Assembly: GCF_037975245.1 (NCBI RefSeq)
Contig: NC_092564.1
Location: 5,659,484 to 5,723,483 of the forward strand
Length of the DNA stretch: 64,000 nt
Direction: 5' to 3'
Origin: Apostichopus japonicus
Lineage: Eukaryota; Echinodermata; Holothuroidea; Aspidochirotida; Stichopodidae
Shown piece after piece: positions 35,399 through 45,966 of this stretch (position 1 is its first letter; each line of letters begins with the position of its first letter). A program made the position numbers and the translations under genes. The notes under the pieces were generated by a model. It was not told where the DNA came from and searched no databases. It saw only the letters and a program-made list of their open reading frames with translations.

Positions 35399-36709
35399 CA
35401 GGGGCGTATCCAGGATTTTCTAACCCGGGAGGGGGGGGGGGCGCGAATTACTATCTAAGCGGAGCACCACCATGGGTTGGCGTGCTACGTACAAGAAAAT
35501 TTCTGGTTTTGATACCACCCAGATCACCGGAAATGGCACTTCTCGGGCTTGAAAATGACCAACCAGATGTACACTTTTGCCTGAGAACCAAGTATTTCCC
35601 AATAGTTTTTTTTTTTCATCCATAAACTTTTTGAAGATTTTCTTCAGTAACAAATCATGTTCGACCTCATCGCATGTCCCGTGGATCATTGCTTTTGTAG
35701 GTGATTCTACGTCGCGGCCCACAATACCCGACAGCCCCACTTTTCAAGGTTTTCAGCCCATTATTTGTTCAGAATTTGAAAATTCACTTCAAAATATACC
35801 CATAATGTTGCAAAAAAAGTCATCTATGGACAACCAATATAGAAAAACCTCCTACAACCCCTAACAGACCGGTCAAAATTACACCAGTGGTGGGAAGTAT
35901 GATGTTGGTCAGGAAATTTTCGAAAATAATTTATTGGTGTACAAATATTAAACCCTCTTATAACGGCTATCATAAAACTTGGTTGAAGGAAATGAAAAAA
36001 TACCAGATATTTCCGAAACCGAACACTACACACATAGGCGTAGGAGGTGGGGGGGGGGGGGGCTCCTACTAAAGAAAAATAAATTGCAATGATGTAGCTA
36101 AAGGAAATGAATCTCCTTGACAATTAAAATAAAGTTCTTAGCTTGGCCGACTAATTCGCCATTACCATGGAGGTAAAAACAGACCATTACTAATGTAAAA
36201 ACATGGAGGGAAAACAGATGGTAAAACAGAGAATTTGACATAATTTGACCTCCATGCTTTTACTACATCTACATATGACATTTCAGCCCAAAGGCAAACT
36301 ATCAGAGCCGTATATATATACGGCTCTGCAAACTATCTAAGCGTAGCGCCACCACAGGTTGGCGCGAAGCGTACAAGAACATTTTCGCCGAAAATGCCTC
36401 CCAGATCGCTGGAAATGGCACTTCCCTTGCCTTGTGAGTTGCATCTAAGCATTTTCTATTTTGAAATTACTAGCGATATCATAAAAAAAATATGTACTCG
36501 GGGGGGGGGGGGGTCGTCCCCTTCCCGAAATGCGCCATGTTCCCCGACGACTCGGTCGAGTTCGAGACCAGCCACAGACTCCGCCTCCTCCTCCTCCTCC
36601 TCCTCCTCCTCCTCCTCCTCCTCTTTTTTCCCTTTTTTCTTCTTTTTTTCTCTCCTCTTTTCTTACCCGGGGGGCGCGCGCCCCCAACGCCCCCCTGGAT
36701 ACGCGCCTG
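35399..36709 (+). mobile_element. Non-autonomous hAT-like repeat, internally deleted copy
   Basis: The ends CAGGGGCGTATCCAGG and (inverse) CAGGCGCGTATCCAGG are inverted repeats. The first ~890 bp are nearly identical to 58109-58950. The rest corresponds to 61090-61801 with the middle part missing. The hairpin block ACTATCTAAGCGGAGCNCCA occurs at 35450 and 36334. It has long poly-G runs and a CTC-repeat at 36582-36623. No 8-bp target duplication is visible. All reading frames here are low-complexity artefacts. Confidence 0.75.
36303..36328. mobile_element. Palindromic micro-element B (26 bp) with 8-bp target duplication
   Basis: A perfect palindrome with 13-bp arm CAGAGCCGTATAT is flanked by CAAACTAT at 36295-36302 and 36329-36336. 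The related repeat copy at about 61113 reads GGCAAACTATCTAAGC without the insert, which is a natural empty site. Confidence 0.92.
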
Positions 36710-36902
36710 ACAATGGCTGACAACTTCAAGATGCGGCGAGTTATTCTCACAGTGGTTGGATGGCGTGTATGCGGAAGCAACGCTAACGATAGCTTGAGGC
36801 TGAAGGAGATAGTGCTCCACATCAAAACAATAGTGACCACTGTTTTAGTGAGTGAAAATATTACAGATAAACGATAGAGTCCACTGTGCAACTTGCGTAG
36901 AT

Positions 36903-36930
36903 CATGGAGCTATCTGTTTATAGCTCCATG
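36903..36930. mobile_element. Palindromic micro-element D (27-28 bp) with 7-8 bp target duplication
   Basis: Arms CATGGAGCTAT and ATAGCTCCATG enclose CTGTTT. GCGTAGAT precedes it (36895-36902) and GCGTAGAT follows if the last G is counted in the duplication (36930-36937). This end sequence differs from the other two groups. Confidence 0.7.
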
Positions 36931-36939
36931 CGTAGATAC

Positions 36940-36967
36940 CACTGATCTAGATCAGTGTAGATCAGTG
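36940..36967. mobile_element. Palindromic micro-element C (28 bp) with 8-bp target duplication
   Basis: The ends CACTGATCTA and TAGATCAGTG are exact inverse repeats, with GATCAGTG between them. GTAGATAC flanks it perfectly (36932-36939 and 36968-36975). It is inserted 10 bp from element D, using an overlapping target. Confidence 0.85.
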
Positions 36968-36975
36968 GTAGATAC

Positions 36976-37818
36976 AGGCAAATTGTCGGGTCAAAGGTCA
37001 GAAAAGTTGTTACAGGGAGAGTTGGATGAATGTTGATAACGCCACCTTCCTTCACATTCGTATTCCAAAAAGTGGCATATTTTCCCATCGATTTTGGGCG
37101 GCGCCAAATGTTTCATGTCGCAGTCCTGCATTGAATACTTTATTGCATGAATTTCACCCATAGATATATTGTGATGTCACTGCGGGCGCGGCACGGCATT
37201 CAGGTGATTAACTTTCACTTTCAGGAAGAAGAAATACCATTATTCCACGTAGTACCAGGTACTTTGTCACTTCAATTCTACCACTACGACGTTGTCACAG
37301 AGTGTTAGCACCAATCAAAATAGATCTCAGAAAAGATTTAGGGTTTCAGCCAATCGCAGGCATTTCCTGGATAAACAACATGTCTGCGCCCTTGTGTAAA
37401 CTTATGCCGATCCCGGTTTCAGTAGTGTACATGGAATTACGTACTAATAGCCAAGGCCTATACTAGTTACAGTCACTTTATTAGGCTGAACAACCAAAGT
37501 GAAGGCTTCAGTTCCTATTTTTGATATGAACGCAATGCATGTGTGCCCGGTGACTGTGCTGAGGACTAGCAGGTAAAAGTGGTCGGATTTTCACAAAATA
37601 ACGTTATTGCGTTACTTGACAAATTGACAATTCGTCCATATGAGTCAGTTACACACTGAGACGTGAGACTGGAGTAGGCTAGGCCCTAATAATTAAATAG
37701 GCAAAGGCCTAACGTTTACAGCTCGTATGGCACCTGTACCTATTTATCTGAAAACCAAACTCATGATGAGGGACGTGTTGAAGATTCATGTGGATCTTCC
37801 AGGCAGGTAGGTCTAGGC
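36976..37818. other. Intergenic region with a CCAAT-rich block
   Basis: No coding exon is recognised. A block at 37285-37400 is repeated in inverted form at 50816-50945. Confidence 0.5.
37285..37400 (-). promoter_or_regulatory. Candidate CCAAT-box promoter block, inverted copy of 50816-50945
   Basis: On the minus strand the block reads GGGCGCAGACATGTTG, GCGATTGGCTGAAACCC, then GATCTATTTTGATTGGTGC and TAACA. It aligns at roughly three quarters identity by eye with 50816-50945 on the plus strand. Two ATTGG boxes in one orientation about 40 bp apart resemble NF-Y promoters. The orientation of transcription is an inference. Confidence 0.4.
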
Positions 37819-38309
37819 CAGGGTTGTCCAACCTTTTGCAGAGGAGGGCCACATGGAATGATTATGATGAAGGAGGGGGCCGCATGAACCCTAGCCTACG
37901 CTCGATTTTTTGCCCGAAGCCCAAGGCAACAAAATGTGAGCACTGCGAGCAGATCGCACTGATTATACAGTTGTTATTCTGCCGATTCGAAGTAAGCTTT
38001 CACATTCATATGGTATGGATTCTAAAGTCAGGCCCTAATGGTACTGATTTATTTTCCGTCCTGATAAAACGGATGAATAAAGTTCAGCCGCCCGCCCCTC
38101 CCCCCTCCTCCACTGAGAGAGTGTCACAAAAACTGACCTGTATGCAGTTTTTTGGATGCAGAAGGTTTGGATGATGATTATATAGCTTCAAATTGTTATC
38201 AATATATCTGCTCACTAAAATTTCGCACCGTAGATAATCTCTGGCGGGCCGGATGCAGCCTTGAGGCCGGTCGGACTGTGGCCAGCGGGCCGTAGGTTGG
38301 ACAACCCTG
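37819..38309. mobile_element. hAT-like non-autonomous element with perfect 8-bp target duplication
   Basis: GTCTAGGC flanks it at 37811-37818 and 38310-38317. The ends CAGGGTTGTCCAACCT are perfect 16-bp inverted repeats. It is 491 bp and GC-richer than its surroundings, with no transposase. Confidence 0.93.
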
Positions 38310-41300
38310 GTCTAGGCTATATAATGTTTCTTCTCCAGTCCTACATTTGTTCAAACAAGAAGATATTATTCCTACTTCCCCATGATATTTCAGAAATATG
38401 ATAGATTTGAAGACAAACAAAGGTCTGATTGAGATATTGAAATGCAATGGTCTCCAACTGTGTAAACTCATTGAACTTCAATAGGCCTGTACATGTTATG
38501 ATATTCGTTGTAAATTGATTGTGCCATTAATAACATTGTCTGCAAAAAAAAACATTTTTACAGGTTGCACAAGATTATTCTTCCCCTGATGAAGTCTTCT
38601 CAAAATAGGTGGGCTGTGTGGAATGCAATGTATTTTCCATATAGTGGAGACTTACTCCACATCCATGACTTACTCCACATTCATCATATTCATACATTCT
38701 TCTGCTGATGGTTCTCCAAAGTTTCATTCCCTACAGTATGTGTGGCAATTGTATTGAGGTATGATTTGTTCTTTGACATTCAACTCCAAAATTGGACTTC
38801 AGTTTTAAAGTTCCAGGTGCTAGAAACAGACCAAATTGATTTTTTTCTTTTTGGAACTTGTTAGGCCATTATATAATCTGTTCTGGTGATGCAGAATTCT
38901 TTCAGCAGATGGTTCAATTCCATCAACAGATATCATACAGCCATACAGTTTCAAAAAAGAAGGTCAAGTATTCGGCACCATCATGAGACTTGTAACAAAA
39001 GGAATTACAGGATTTTTCAATCGCAAAGCTCTCGTTGAATTTCCTCACATTGTCTACATAGGAATTTTCTTTGTGATACAGTAATCTAGCTTTCTAGTGT
39101 CAATCACTCTACATAGCAAATGCGAACAGTAGGGGTTATTTAAAGTTATCATGACTTCATTATAGACCATCCACTGGTGTTCCAATGAAAGGCTCAAAAT
39201 GAGTTGTTAGCTCGGCAGCTAACTTCAGATTAAACAACAACAAAAACTGTTTAAAGAAAATGTGTTTGGATGGTACCATCTCAGACTTTGGAACTACTGG
39301 AACAGATAGCTATTATAGAGAAGAACAGCTTTCAGCAAACTGGTTATCCACCATAAGCCATGTGTATGGAAATGTCTGTAGTTAGTGGACCTGAAGTTTC
39401 CCACCGGGATGCTCTGTAGGCTAGTGTAGGCCCATATGTTTAAACAAAAGAAATTTTTATTACACACATAGGCATACATTTCTCATCAGCGAAACAAATT
39501 GTTGAACTATGCAAATATTACAGCATGTTGGCATGGCTGAGCTAACATTGGATGATTTTGAGCACCTCTTGTAAAGCCAATGTGTTCATAAGCACCATTA
39601 GATGACTGGAAAAAAAACCGATATTTTCACTTGTATGTAATCCATTTGTGCTTAACTTTGCACCTAACCACCCCAGATAAAGTTATCATGAACAATGTTC
39701 ATCTTGTATAGTGTTCTCCATAAATTCTCCCTTCGTATTTGCTATTCTGTGTTCCCCAGTTTTCCATTAAGGACATGCATTAGTCACTGAATCACATATA
39801 TTATCTGTCTAGTTTTTGTCCATTTTAGGGCACTGTACCACCCCAGAAGTGTTTAATACTGAAACTGGTAAATGGAAAGTGGTGGACACAGCATACATAA
39901 GCCTATGGAGAATTGGGGACAGCATAATGAACACATAAATTGGTGTCACTGTTCCTGTGGCTATGTAAAGGTCTCTTGTAATTTCTTTATATTCTTGCAA
40001 GGAAAAAGTTAATGAGTAAAATGTTTTGTGCAGTATAGAGGCCCGGTAAAGAAGGTAGATATGCATTGAGAGTGTTTCAAGTAAATCACTAATTCCAGGT
40101 GGGGTTCCTCTTAAAGGGGTACTTTATTGGCTAACTATGCTAGATATTCAAATATGGTCACCTTTGGTCAATATTCTTAAACTTTTTTTTATTACAAACT
40201 TTGAGGAAAATTCCTAACTGGGACATTTAGTCATCTTGTGTGTTCCTTAAAATTTCTGAGAACAGTTTGTATAGTAAAGACCTCCAGGAAAGTACTTTTG
40301 AAAACTTCTAGCAGTTATAGCATGCTAGAATTTGGGGCCTATACTGACTACCTTTAAAGCCAAAAGTTTGACTAATCTCTGTTCCAAAATACCCCCAAAA
40401 GTATGAACAAGTATTGTTATTCTATAGTGGCTGACACTGGGAACCACCACCTGCCAGTAAGCACTTTGTAGTACTTTAGGGTGGAGGTTGAGGGGCTGGA
40501 GGTATCTGACTAAAACTGAGAGGTGTTGCCAGTTAGAAGCATAAACACAGTATGTCTTCTGGGAAACAATATTCTTGATAGGATTACAAGCAAATCACTT
40601 ATAACAAAGAAGAAATGGAAAAATAGAGGCTTAACTTTAAACATGAAGGTAACCTATGGGTTTTCTCTCCTGACCAATGCAGTAAGTACAAGGCACCTTT
40701 CAGTATGTGAAATGATTGTGTTTATCCTATGGTTTTAATTTGTTCTATACTTCTAGAAATAATTAAAAATTCATTGAATTCAATGCATCATACTCATGGT
40801 TTCGTGGGCAATGACTTTGTTTAATACCCTGTAATAACAAGGACACCTTGAAGCAGGAGCCACGACAAAGCAAAAACATGAGAAATGATCTGCAGAAAGT
40901 TATGAACAGTTGTTGATTTTGTTTTCTTAACTTCCTGAAATCTACGAAATATATTGTATTGCTTCCTAACTATTCGTTTATTTTACTACATTTTATTCAT
41001 AAAGGCACCAATTCAATGCAAAGTGTGTTACTTGAGATGCCTCGACGATGGAAACAGTTGCTGACAACATCTGAAGTACGGTGGTTTGGAGCACTCAATG
41101 TTTCTGTGGTCCAAGCATGTTGCAGCATTTGTTGAGTGAAATAGTGAACCATGATAACTTGCACCCATCCATTAAGAAAAGCGGAGGGGTGAGGTGGGGG
41201 AGGGTGGGCGGGTCGAGAGTTTCAGGTACACCAATCCATGGGCAACTTAATGTATAAATGCCTTTTATTATTATTATTCATCGTCATTCTTATTGTTGTT

Positions 41301-41846
41301 ATTATTATTATTGTTGTTGTTTTTACTATTATTACTTTTATTATGATTATCGTCATTGTCATCCTCATCATTCTTATTGCTATTATTATTTTTGTTGTTG
41401 TTGTTACTATGATTACTATTGTTATCTTTATCATCATCATTCTTATTATTATTTTGTTGTTACTATTATTATCGTCATTATCATCATTATCATCATTATT
41501 TCTATTATAAGTCTTCGGAGGGGGTGGAGTGGTATAGGTAACTGGGATTGTAATGACTTTTACAGTACATTTCAATCAAGTTTATTTCAAGCTCCTTATC
41601 ACATCTTTTCTCTTACCCTATATTTTCATATTTTGTGTACCTCGTGTATTTTTACATTTATACTATATTTTTGGTTTGAAATAAAAAGAATAAAATAGAA
41701 AAGTCTGAGTCATTGTATTTCAGTTGCTGTAGTTCTCTGGGGCATTATATCCAGAAAGAGGCTTCTTTTGATTCCTTGCCAAAGACTGAAGAAATCAATG
41801 CGATGGTGATTGTGTGGGTTAGTGCGTGTGCGCGCGTGCGTGGGTG
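38310..41846. other. Intergenic, no gene recognised
   Basis: The only clear feature is the trinucleotide repeat at 41262-41515. A short segment at 39328-39360 (AGCAAACTGGTTATCCACCA) recurs at 52718 in the same orientation and marks an unclassified repeat. Confidence 0.5.
41262..41515 (+). repeat. ATT/GTT/ATC trinucleotide-rich tract
   Basis: A long impure run of ATT, GTT, ATC and CTT triplets. It produces hydrophobic or Asn/Ile-rich reading frames in several frames, none of which looks like a gene. Confidence 0.85.
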
Positions 41847-42933
41847 CAGGCGCGGCGGAACGGAAAAATTATTGGGGGGGCTAATGTGTGGAGACTATCT
41901 AAGCGGAGCGCCACCATCGGTTGGCGCGGAGCGTACAAGAAAATTTTGGGTTATTTCAAACCCCCAGATGGCCGGACACGGCACTTCCCGTGTGTTTTAT
42001 GCTGCGAATACCTAGCCCTAAAATATGGGTCTCAAGTCTGCAATTTCTCAGATTGCACGTAAAAGTCTGTAAAAGCATTGTAATTTGTATATTCGATGGT
42101 GTTTTAAGAGAGTAGCTATTATACTCGTAGTGTACTCGCAAAGACGTTTTTGAGTGTAGTAAGGACAGTGGCGGAGCTAGGGGTATTGGTCGGGGGGGGG
42201 GCAAGAATGGTCTGTAGGGGCGCTCTCGACACTATCTAAGCGGAGCGCCACCACAGGTTGGCGCGGAGCGTACAGAAAAATTTTGAGTAAAGATACTCCC
42301 TAGATTGCAGGAAATGACCCTTTCCGGGCCTTGCTAATTTGCAGATAAACGGAGAATAAATAGGTGTCGTCGCCATTTTGTCGGAAAATTACACCAACAG
42401 AATATGACAAATGTCAATAGGTATATGAGAGCGCAATAAAATAGTCAATAATAGCGAATAAGTAAAAAGTATAGTGAAAAGCTGAAAAGGGCGCCAGCAG
42501 TCCATTTGAGTCTGTCAGGGGGGGGGGGGGGGCATCCGCCCCCTGACTGTATATATGGACGCTCCGGCACTAAGTAAGGTGATGTTGGAGAACTGGCTGA
42601 AATGAGGCAAGTCATTGGCCTAAGACGAAGTTGTGTTACGCTTACTGGTACTCACACTCACTGCTTCCACTTTTCACGGGGCGTGATGACGCGGTTGGGG
42701 TGACAATGTGGTCTATAGCCAGGGGACGGGCCGAGGGTCCCCCAGCAATTACTAAACTTATTACACCTATATAGTGTGCATCGGACAGATCGACAAGTAT
42801 GCATTGGAAAATGGGCAGATGCACGTTTCGGAGCCTTGGTAAATATTGGGGGGGCTTATCATGCATTTGCCCCCTCAACTTTTTTATTGGGGGGGCTGAG
42901 CCCCCCCAAGCCCCCCCGGTTCCGCCGCCACTG
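41847..42933 (+). mobile_element. hAT-like non-autonomous element with perfect 8-bp target duplication
   Basis: CGTGGGTG lies at 41839-41846 and 42934-42941. The ends are CAGGCGCGGCGGAACGG and (inverse) CAGTGGCGGCGGAACCGG. The hairpin block begins at 41894. G-runs follow the left end and C-runs precede the right end. It contains another element at 42166-42572 and no transposase. Confidence 0.9.
42166..42572 (+). mobile_element. Nested hAT-like element inside 41847-42933
   Basis: The flanks are AGTAAGGA (42158-42165) and AGTAAGGT (42573-42580), a 7/8 match. The left end is CAGTGGCGGAGCTAGG and the right end (inverse) TAGTGCCGGAGCGTCC. The hairpin block begins at 42231, 65 bp from the left end. 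It has a poly-G run before the right end. Confidence 0.8.
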
Positions 42934-42954
42934 CGTGGGTGTGTGTGTGTGTGT

Positions 42955-43300
42955 GTATGAGACACTTTCTTGTAAACACGATATCTCAACAATTGAAGCT
43001 TGTATGTAACTCATACTCTTCATATGGGTAACCCATATTAGGAAAAAGACTACTATTGTTTTTGGTGGAGGTCAAAGGTCATTTGAGGTCACCAGAGGTC
43101 AAACTAAAAAACCTCTTAAACTGCTTGTTAACACAATATCTTGTAGGAAGGGGTAACTTGGAAGGATTGCATACTTAGTATGTAGATGGCCCATATTGTG
43201 TAGGAGATCCCTATTATATTGGACGTGGGTCAACAGTCATGTGAGGTCAGCAGATCTGAGGTGAAAGTCTGAAAATCTTGTGAGAAATTACTCTAAAAGT
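42955..43300 (+). repeat. Interspersed repeat rich in AGGTCA half-sites
   Basis: GGTGGAGGTCAAAGGTCATT, TGAGGTCACCAGAGGTCAAA and a second divergent unit (GTCATGTGAGGTCAGCAGAT) occur within 350 bp. The same arrangement, ending in a GAAAATCTTGT-like phrase, is at about 690-1110 and 53985-54200. The family is unidentified. Confidence 0.55.
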
Positions 43301-45295
43301 GAAATTGCGTTAATGTACAAACAAAGCACGTAGATTGCCTTTGGTGAGAACAAAATCGCTGTGGAATTTCATGCGTGTCAAATTTCCTTTGAGGTCAAGA
43401 GAAGCAGTTTTCAGAAAACCCAATCTACGGTACCCAACATCGACCATACTGTCATCACATACATGTTTCTGCATTACGATCATGATGCACAAGCTTATAT
43501 CATTTCGTCGTCCGGATCAGGCATCCGTACAAAACTGTCGCAACGAAACCGGTGTACGAGCTGCATTTCGCGTAAGTTGCTGAGTTCCTGTAGGTTCTCT
43601 CTGGCCAGTATCTTTGTAGTAAGCAATAAGATTTTGATATGTACTTGGTATGTCGATGATCCATATCAATTAAATAACCCTATTGTTTTGGTGAAGGTCA
43701 ATACAGCCCAAACTGTGAATAACCTACAAACATGGTATATCCAAATCTCTAGTTGAAATCAAAGCCCTAACAAAATTTCTCCTATGGGCCCGGCAAGGAA
43801 TCACTAAATCTTTGACTTTCTGGTTTCTTATTTGTTCATTACTAGGCTGCTCATTGCCCTTTTGTAAATGATGTTCTTATCCTTTAAGAAAAGTGAATAA
43901 TAAAGAAAAATACCACAGCAGCACGGCTAATAAATGAGCAGTGATGTAAGATGTTTGAATAGCTAACCACCGGACCAAAGTTCAGCAGGCTGATTCGAAA
44001 TATACCAATAACAGATGAGAACAATTTGCGGAAGGAAGGAGTGCTTCTAAATAAACCTTCACATGATCAGCTATACGTACACAATAATGCACATGTTTTG
44101 TAGCATATATAGTCCAATACACCTGTTTTCTCAAAGGTATTCCGTAAGAGTGGGGGGGGGGGTCTTTAAAGGGGTGGGGGTCCGATCGATCTTCTAATTG
44201 TATGGCTTAGTGGGTCACTAGTTCCCAAACATATTCGAGACGGATGCTCATACCATTTCTGGTTTAGAAGGTTAAAGTGCTAAACTGGCCATATTTTCAA
44301 ACTGAGGCTAAAAATCGAAGGAAACTTGCAGAACTAATAGTTTCTATGGAAAACTTCCCCACCCTCCAAACGAGTGTGATAACGTCACAGAATCACAGGA
44401 GAATGGCATGTCCAAAATATTAAAGTCTTAAGAAAGTCAAAATCTTGGTTGGAACTAAAATTTACTTGTGCGGCATTCAGTGGAAAGGATTTCGACTTCG
44501 AAAAGAATTTTCGAAACAATTATGGCGTTAACCCACACCCTATAGGTTTACCATTAGGATGAGCCTGATTAATTATGGTGTCTAAATGAATTTGGTCTAT
44601 AGGAAGCTGAACCTCCGAATGCATATTATGGCAGACCGATGCTTTCACGTGATATCCATGTATAAGCTCATTGGAAGTTGCTCTCCATGTGAGGGCGCTT
44701 CATAAGAATACTTTCTAAGGCAAACCCCACAGCACTGGAAAGATCTGTGAACTTGAAACATAATTACCTTGAAAGCTAATTGGAAAGGTACGTTTTGTCA
44801 ATTAAATCCCGATTTTCCCGTCTTTTAACTCCAAGCGGATGTGACGTAGTCGTGTACGTCAATAAGTCGGAAATGCAACATTCAATGGCATGATAATTTT
44901 TGGCGTATATACAGCATGACATTTTCTCTTACTTCTTAAGTTTCACATCTTTTCTTATACTTGAATAAAAGGCGGCATGTTAAAAAAGACATACAAAAAT
45001 TTAAAAAATATAATAAAAAATTTACCAGAGGTCGGAGGCAATCGATATGACATTGCAAAACTGAGCTTTGTCTTCATTTCAAGCCAGTCGGGCAAAGTTT
45101 ACATTGGCGCAAAATACCGCTCCACAATATAACGTCATAAAAATCGATAAAAATACTGTTTGTGATAGAATTGGACTCGCTGGGTCCACTGATGCAATGA
45201 TCAGGACGATCAAATGCATTATTGTAGGGATTGAGAGGAGAATGAAAGGGTATATAATTATGATATCACTCCGAGTCTATACAGCTAGGGGAGGC
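43301..45295. other. Intergenic, no gene recognised
   Basis: Unique AT-rich sequence with a G-run near 44153. No supported exon or element ends. Confidence 0.45.
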
Positions 45296-45958
45296 CAGTG
45301 GCGTAGCCAGAGGGAGCCAGGTTTTTTTTCTTCAAATTTGCTTTGTGCTACAGTCTTGCCCCCCCCCCCCCCAAATGAGATCCAGTGATGTATTCAAAAT
45401 TATACTTTTTTAAAAATTTCTTCGAGTTCTGATCACAAGTATTCATACCTCAGGGCTCATGTTCATACTTCATGTAAGGTCAGAACTTGGTAATCAAACC
45501 GAAATATTATACATTTTGGGCCTTCATCATACCCACATACGGAGACCGTTGATCAATATCGTCCTACAGAATAATCGCCAATAATTTGGCCAGTTGTATA
45601 ACCGTTACAAACTAACGCTAGCAACCCATGTTTATTTTCAGCAACCAATGATGCCACTTGTGGAGAATAGGCCTAGTGAAACTTGTTTCTGTGGGAATCT
45701 GGGAATGTTGTGAATTAGAGTAGCAAATTTATTCACTGTATCCTTTTCATATTGTGCGGAATTATGCAGAAACCAAGACGACTGTCTCCGCTATAGAGGT
45801 AAATTAAGTGAAAGTGTGTCATGTTCCACTGAACCATTAGATGTGTATTTGTGCAGACGAGGTGCCCGTTAATACATATATTTCTTGGTAATTCCTACCA
45901 TCAACCCCTCTTAAGAAAAATCTTGCCCCCTAACAATTGAATGTTGGCTACGCCACAG
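45296..45958 (+). mobile_element. hAT-like element with near-perfect target duplication
   Basis: The flanks GGGGAGGC (45288-45295) and TGGGAGGC (45959-45966) match at 7 of 8. The left end is CAGTGGCGTAGCCAGA and the right end (inverse) CTGTGGCGTAGCCAAC. It is 663 bp with a poly-C run at 45360-45373. It lacks the hairpin block found in the other elements and has no coding capacity. Confidence 0.82.
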
Positions 45959-45966
45959 TGGGAGGC

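Noticed and set aside
36445-36891. Overlapping long reading frames on both strands rich in Gly, Arg, Pro, Ser or Leu
   Set aside because: They come from poly-G and CTC repeats inside a transposon copy. No frame has family similarity or stable composition.
41222-41698. Long Ile/Val- and Asn/Thr-rich reading frames
   Set aside because: Products of the trinucleotide repeat; all frames are open there for the same reason.
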